From Gloeophyllum trabeum ATCC 11539 (taxonomy: Eukaryota > Basidiomycota > Agaricomycetes > Gloeophyllales > Gloeophyllaceae): 33,903 nt of DNA. Shown in pieces: positions 29,936 to 33,903 of this stretch (positions are counted from its first letter, which is position 1; every line of letters begins with the position of its first letter). The notes below the pieces were generated by a model. That model saw only the letters and a list, made by a program, of their open reading frames with translations, was not told where the DNA came from and made no database searches. The stretch lies in contig NW_006920426.1 in NCBI RefSeq assembly GCF_000344685.1, positions 340,669-374,571 on the forward strand, written 5' to 3'. The position numbers were made by a program, and so were the translations under genes.

Positions 29936-31471
29936 TTACTCATCTTCCAGGGTTGACTCGTCCTCCCCGTCGTCGTCGTCCGCGTACTCCTCGTCCGAGT
30001 CCTCGTCGACGTGCCCGAACACATCCATCTCGAAGCGGAAGTACTGCAGGTCCGCATCTCCGGCGCGGATGCGCTCCGTGTCCGCATCGACGTCCTTGCG
30101 CCACACGAGGAACTTGCGCACGGGGCGCCCGACGGACCTGCGGAACGCGATGAAGCGCGCGATGTCCGCGCCCGTCAGGCCCGTCGACTTTAGGATCTTG
30201 AGGTTCGGGAGGAGCACGCGCGGGCGCAGCGCGGGGGTGTCTGTGGGGGGCGCGGGCGTCGCGGCGGGCGGAGGTGTGGTTTCGTCTTTGTCTTTGTCTT
30301 TGCCCCTAGCTTCGGGCTCGGGCTCGGTCTCGTAGTCGACCCTGAAGAGCTCCTGGAAGAACTGCTCCGGCACGCGCCCAAAATTGACTTCGAGCCCGGT
30401 GATCTGCGGGATGGCCAGCAGGAGCTTGCGCCACATGCCCGCGGGGCACTCGAGCGCGGAGATGTGGATGCACTGCAGGGACCTGAGGAGCGCCGTCGCG
30501 GGGTCGCTGATGAACTCGATGAACGACGACTGGTCCTCCTCGGCGTCGAGGCGCAGCAGGCGCAGGCGCGGCATGCGCAGCGGGCGGAGGAGGCGGCAGA
30601 GGTAGTCGGAGTCGAGGTACGTCAGGGCGAGGTCTTCGAGGCGCTCGAGCACGATGGGCTCGCAGCTCCACGCCGAGTCGACTTGCGGGCCGGAGTAGTG
30701 CAGCCCGAGCTTTTCGAGCTCGGGGCTGGCGCGCAGCATGCGCTCCCACTGCGGGTAGGTCGGGCGGACGCTCTCAATGTGCAGGGCGAATTCCAGGGAC
30801 TTTAGGTTGGAGAAGAACGGGCACTCGTCCCAGACCAGGTTGACGCCGATCAAGGAGATGTTGCGTATTTTCGGGAGGAAGGCCTCGAAGATGCACACGG
30901 GCCGCTTGGATGTCGACAAGTAGAGGTTCTGACCGTTGCCCCAGTCCTGATAATGGTAGAGCTCCAAAGTCTCGAGATTCGGGGCAGGCCCGCAAGTGGA
31001 TAGACGAGCCCGCGCGCCGGCTTTGCAGGAAGTACTACGGACCTTGAGCACAAACGAGCGCCACCGGTGCACTTGCGGCGCGATCACGTCGAACACGGGA
31101 TTGAACTCGTCCTTGAAGATCGTGATGCCCGGGACATGCCTGTCCTCCGTCGCGGTGTCCACGAGGATGTCCAGCAGCTGATTGCGCGAGCGCTCGATGT
31201 AGAGCTGGCCCCGGGTAAGATGCGATACGAGTCGGAAGCGAAGGCGCGTCCAGAGGAAGGGGGTGCGCGTGGCGACCTCGCGCCATCGATGGCAGACGTG
31301 CGAGACCAGGACCTCAAAGTCGGGGCCCGACTTGAGCACCATGCCGTTCTCCTTGACGGCGTCATCGTCGCGGTGGCCGAAGAGGAATATCTGGGTCAGG
31401 AGCTCGGCGGGGAGGCCGTCGACGGGAGAAGGGGGCGGGGGGCTCTTCCGGCTGGGAGGGAGAAGCTGCAT
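29936..31471 (-). CDS. F-box protein, single exon, 511 aa
   Basis: Starts at an ATG giving MQLLPPSRKSPPPPSPVDG, then the F-box GLPAELLTQIFLFGHRDDD...VSHVCHRWREVATRTPFLWTRLRF (about 18-80), which would bind Skp1 in an SCF ubiquitin ligase. The rest (LYHYQDWGNG, LKSLEFALHIE, LEKLGLHYSGPQ, LEDLALTYLDSDYLCRLLRPL, LRSLQCIHISALE, ITGLEVNFGR, LLPNLKILKSTGLTG) forms irregular leucine-rich repeats that should bind the substrate. The C-terminus is strongly acidic (about 30 residues of Asp/Glu). This family is greatly expanded in Agaricomycetes. The frame stays open upstream to 31498. Alternatively, a 16-codon exon (from 31608) ending before a GTAAAG donor at about 31560 could splice in frame to the CTT at 31468; I cannot decide between these starts. 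Confidence 0.85.
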   Translation of the reverse strand: MQLLPPSRKSPPPPSPVDGLPAELLTQIFLFGHRDDDAVKENGMVLKSGPDFEVLVSHVCHRWREVATRTPFLWTRLRFRLVSHLTRGQLYIERSRNQLLDILVDTATEDRHVPGITIFKDEFNPVFDVIAPQVHRWRSFVLKVRSTSCKAGARARLSTCGPAPNLETLELYHYQDWGNGQNLYLSTSKRPVCIFEAFLPKIRNISLIGVNLVWDECPFFSNLKSLEFALHIESVRPTYPQWERMLRASPELEKLGLHYSGPQVDSAWSCEPIVLERLEDLALTYLDSDYLCRLLRPLRMPRLRLLRLDAEEDQSSFIEFISDPATALLRSLQCIHISALECPAGMWRKLLLAIPQITGLEVNFGRVPEQFFQELFRVDYETEPEPEARGKDKDKDETTPPPAATPAPPTDTPALRPRVLLPNLKILKSTGLTGADIARFIAFRRSVGRPVRKFLVWRKDVDADTERIRAGDADLQYFRFEMDVFGHVDEDSDEEYADDDDGEDESTLEDE

Positions 31472-32041
31472 GACAAGCGTTCGCAGAAATCGAAGCACAC
31501 ACTAGTGTCAGGCTCTATGTCCACGCGCGCAGACGGCTGACGGGGAGTACTCGCCTTTACATCCAGACTGGACGCGCCCGAAGCAGCCTGGCTCCTCGCT
31601 CCTCGCATGGTGTCTACATGCTGTCAAACGTGTTCATGCGAGTGCACCCAGACAGCGTCAAGCACATACCGGCCTTACCAGGGTTTCGTTGCGATGGATG
31701 AGTGCGGACAGCGCGCTGCTGCTACGGGAGGGTTAGGCCTGACGCGAGACGGGCATCCAGGAGGACGATGTGGCGGGCGGCGCAAGGGACGAGGGCAGGG
31801 TTTATTATGAGGGATCGGGTGACCTGACCCGGGGCGCTCGTCGACCACGCGCTCGCCCGGAGCCGCACGCGCACGTCCAGGCCTCGCCCGATGCCTTGTC
31901 TCACTTTCTGTGCCCTGGGCGGCCACTGCCCCGGGCACTTCCGTCGATCGGGCAGCGTGATGCATCGGGGCGCTCATCTATCCACGAATTGAATTCACTA
32001 CACAGACACCCCTGTATATGTCCTAGCACGGCCATCTAATC
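31472..32041. other. Intergenic between two minus-strand genes
   Basis: This 570-bp stretch holds the F-box gene promoter (possibly with a short 5' exon at 31608-31561) and the 3' flank of the mitochondrial gene. Frames on both strands are GC-rich noise. No other feature is visible. Confidence 0.45.
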
Positions 32042-33234
32042 CTACGACCCGCGGCGCTTCCGTGTCCGCATGTCCGCCTGCGCGAGGGCACGGTATATAT
32101 CCGTCGCCGCCGTGGGTGCCATCTCGAATGCCCTCAATATTGGAGGCACCGCGTCGCGGCTCAGCAGCAGGGCTTCCTCGACGCCTTCCTCTCCTGAGGC
32201 CCCCGCCTCACGCACGGGGTCACTCGGCGTCGATCCTCCCGGCGAGTACGCGGACGACGGATCTTGCGGCGCGTACGCCGCGTAGATCGCGTCCAGCTCC
32301 TTGCTCGCCTCCGGGACGATCGCGCCCCGCTCCAGCAGCGCCTCCAAATACTGCGACGCTTTCAACGCTGCCGGGAAATCGTTGGCACCGGTACATCCAA
32401 CGTGTCTGATAGACTCACCTCTATAGTGGTGCCATGCCCGCCAGATGCAGAAGAAGAACGGCAGATTAGGTATAATGGCTGGTGGGAATGCGTCAGGTGG
32501 TTCCGTGAACGGCGGCGGGGAACTGGACGTACGTATGATGGCGACCGGGGCTGTCAAGGGGGAAACTAGAAGCCATGTCCATGCGCCTCTTCTATGTCGG
32601 GGCAGCCGCTTCGCCACTAGGGACTGTAGGTGCAACAGCGGTGTACCTGTATACGACGGGGGATACACTAGTGGGATCTGGGTCACGCCAGCGGGTTAGA
32701 TGCTATCCCACAAGCCTGCGAGCATTCCCACCTTTATGCTATCCTTCTCTTCCTCCACCGCCTGACTTGCACTGCCCGGGGCAGTCAGCTTCGGGCCAAG
32801 GGAGGGATCGAGCCCCTTCAGCGCGAGCTCCTCAAACTCTATACGGTCCATGATGCGCTCCCCGTAGCGGAACGTCTTCAGCTGTATATGCACGTCACGT
32901 CAGTACCTAGACGCGCAAGGGTTCAGAAATCGCGCAGAGTCCCTCAAGCAAGGGCGGGGCACGGGCACGGCAGACGCTCAGTGCTCACCTTCCAGCTGCC
33001 CTCCGGCGCCTTGCCAAAGTTCGACCACGCATTCGTGACGGTCCTCGTCATCCACGCAATCGCGCCCTTGCGCGCGGCCTCCTGCACGGGCGGCGTCTGG
33101 AAGTGGTAGTAGATCAGCGGGTGCGTGTCCCGCAGCGCGTTCTTGAAGGACAAGGGCTTGCGCGTGAGCGGCAGCGCGATGATGCGCAGCGAGCGGACGG
33201 TCTGCACGAGCGCATCCTTGGAGGCTGCGGACAT
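32042..33234 (-). CDS. Mitochondrial K+/H+ exchange-related protein (Mit_KHE1-type), 308 aa
   Basis: Five exons on the minus strand: 33234-32989, 32881-32732, 32677-32533, 32478-32419, 32367-32042; all phases agree (927 nt). Family landmarks: RSLRIIALPLTRKPLSF near the start, HPLIYYHFQTP, ARKGAIAWMTRTVTNAWSNFGKAPEGSWK, LKTFRYGERIMDRIEFEELALKG, VYPPSY, LVAKRLPRHRRGAWTWLLVSPLTAPVAI, and the hydrophobic IIPNLPFFFCIWRAWHHYR. In yeast the corresponding mitochondrial inner-membrane protein is linked to K+/H+ exchange; the exact role here is by family. The C-terminal 100 residues are a variable, Ser/Ala/Pro-rich region ending RTRKRRGS. The first intron is 107 nt, longer than the others. Two in-frame acceptors exist for exon 5; the upstream CAG adds Leu-Lys and gives HYRALKASQYLEAL. 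Confidence 0.88.
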
Positions 33235-33903
33235 CGAGAACGAGTGGTAGGGAAGGGGTGAGGTCTAAGGATTATAGGGAAGCTCTGAGGTGCGTGTCCT
33301 ACCGGCGGACGCCATGGCAAATGAGGTCAGTGTGCAGGCGCGGAGGCGTGGAAAAGCATGGGGCCCGGAGTAGACTCGCGGCCAGTCCTGTACGCAATGC
33401 ACACGCCTTCCTTTTTTGGTTTCGGAGTGATGGAAGGCGTGAGCTTGCGAACGGACTGGTGACAACGGACAGTCACATAGCGGGGTCACAACTTTCCCCG
33501 CCAAGCGTGACTCCGACTTAGAAAAATTTGCCCCCTCAGACGTACAAAATCGTCTCTGGCACACATTGTTCAATGATGTTTTTGAAGCGAATGGAGTTGA
33601 TTGGAATAGGTGAGAAAAGAGGATTTTCTCCTTGAGTCAGTCCAAATTCATCGAAATTTGACCTATGTCAAATGAATCTATGGCCTTCAAAACCTACAAT
33701 GGTGCAAATCTCCCAAGGCATGATTTTTCTGAGTTATGAGGCTCTCAAATCACGAAGTCCCACTCATAGTTGGCGCGTGTCACGCGCATCCCGCCAAAAG
33801 GGCGACCGTAGTTCCCAGCCGCTTCGCAGTGTAGCGAGTAGTACGAGCGGAGCTTGAATTGCGAAGTGGCTGGTATCGAGCCTAGGCCCGGAGGGCCGAG
33901 ATG
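33235..33903. other. Right edge: promoter, then AT-richer DNA, possible mobile-element edge
   Basis: The first ~250 bp are the promoter of the mitochondrial gene on the minus strand. From about 33510 the base composition shifts toward A/T (TTTTTGAAGCG, AAATTCATCGAAATTTG) and no frame has domain content. From about 33770 it turns GC-rich again with inverted repeats. The abrupt change suggests the end of an inserted element continuing beyond the window, but no transposase or target-site duplication is visible. Confidence 0.35.
33815..33873. repeat. Inverted repeat, 14-bp arms, 31-nt loop
   Basis: CCAGCCGCTTCGCA (33815-33828) and TGCGAAGTGGCTGG (33860-33873) are complementary at 13 of 14 positions. 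A second short palindrome-like GGCCCGGAGGGCC lies just after, at about 33886-33898. Confidence 0.6.

Noticed and set aside
30306..30805. Long open frames on both strands antisense to the F-box gene (e.g. 30464-30805 plus, 30749-30306 minus)
   Set aside because: They are GC-rich shadow frames of the 511-codon F-box frame, with Arg/Ala-rich low-complexity translations and no domain.
1..33903. tRNA genes, rRNA, CRISPR arrays, prokaryote-type operons
   Set aside because: I saw no clover-leaf box A/B pairs with matching arms, no rRNA-like tracts and no regularly spaced exact repeats. The genome is eukaryotic.

Overview
The window looks like nuclear DNA of a filamentous basidiomycete, most likely an Agaricomycete. 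I base this on intron-dense genes whose introns are mostly 45-77 nt with GT(A/G)NGN donors and short pyrimidine-AG acceptors, on compact gene spacing, and on gene content: a fungal CET1-type capping triphosphatase, a mitochondrial BCKDH E1-alpha, multi-intron aquaglyceroporins and an Agaricomycete-style F-box protein. I rebuilt every gene model by hand from ORF fragments plus splice signals. In every multi-exon model the summed exon lengths divide by three and the reading frame holds across each junction. Species and chromosome cannot be read from the sequence.

Layout, left to right: a poorly explained edge (1-1112); a small basic protein (+, 1113-1433); a signal-peptide single-pass membrane protein (-, 2162-3809); a 1.6 kb stretch with no confident gene; BCKDHA (+, 5443-7277); a ZIP9-like zinc transporter (+, 7673-8926); mRNA 5'-triphosphatase CET1 (+, 9513-10721); a Rad60/Esc2-like SUMO-like-domain protein (-, 11371-13192), divergent from a GCFC/NTR2-family splicing protein (+, 13567-16416); a decayed partial duplicate of that splicing gene (about 17321-17784); aquaglyceroporin 1 (+, 18131-19780); a 2.2 kb spacer with degenerate repeats; aquaglyceroporin 2 (+, 22014-23416); a polytopic membrane protein resembling amino-acid transporters (+, 23857-25597); a homeodomain protein (+, 25868-27330), convergent with a DCAF4-like WD40 protein (-, 27508-29324); an F-box protein (-, 29936-31471); a mitochondrial K+/H+-exchange-related protein (-, 32042-33234); and an AT-richer right edge with an inverted repeat that may be the edge of a mobile element.

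Most genes are unrelated housekeeping functions (branched-chain amino-acid catabolism, zinc and glycerol transport, mRNA capping, splicing, SUMO-linked genome maintenance, CRL4 and SCF ubiquitin ligase adaptors). I see no operon-like or biosynthetic cluster and no mobile defence system. The more unusual signals concern gene architecture: 9-nt and 8-nt microexons in BCKDHA; two near-tandem aquaporins that share six intron positions while the first has four more, including a 16-nt exon; a decayed partial copy of the neighbouring splicing gene that lacks one parental intron but keeps another; and a homeodomain with Arg in place of the near-invariant Asn51 plus a C-terminal SUMO-interaction-like motif.
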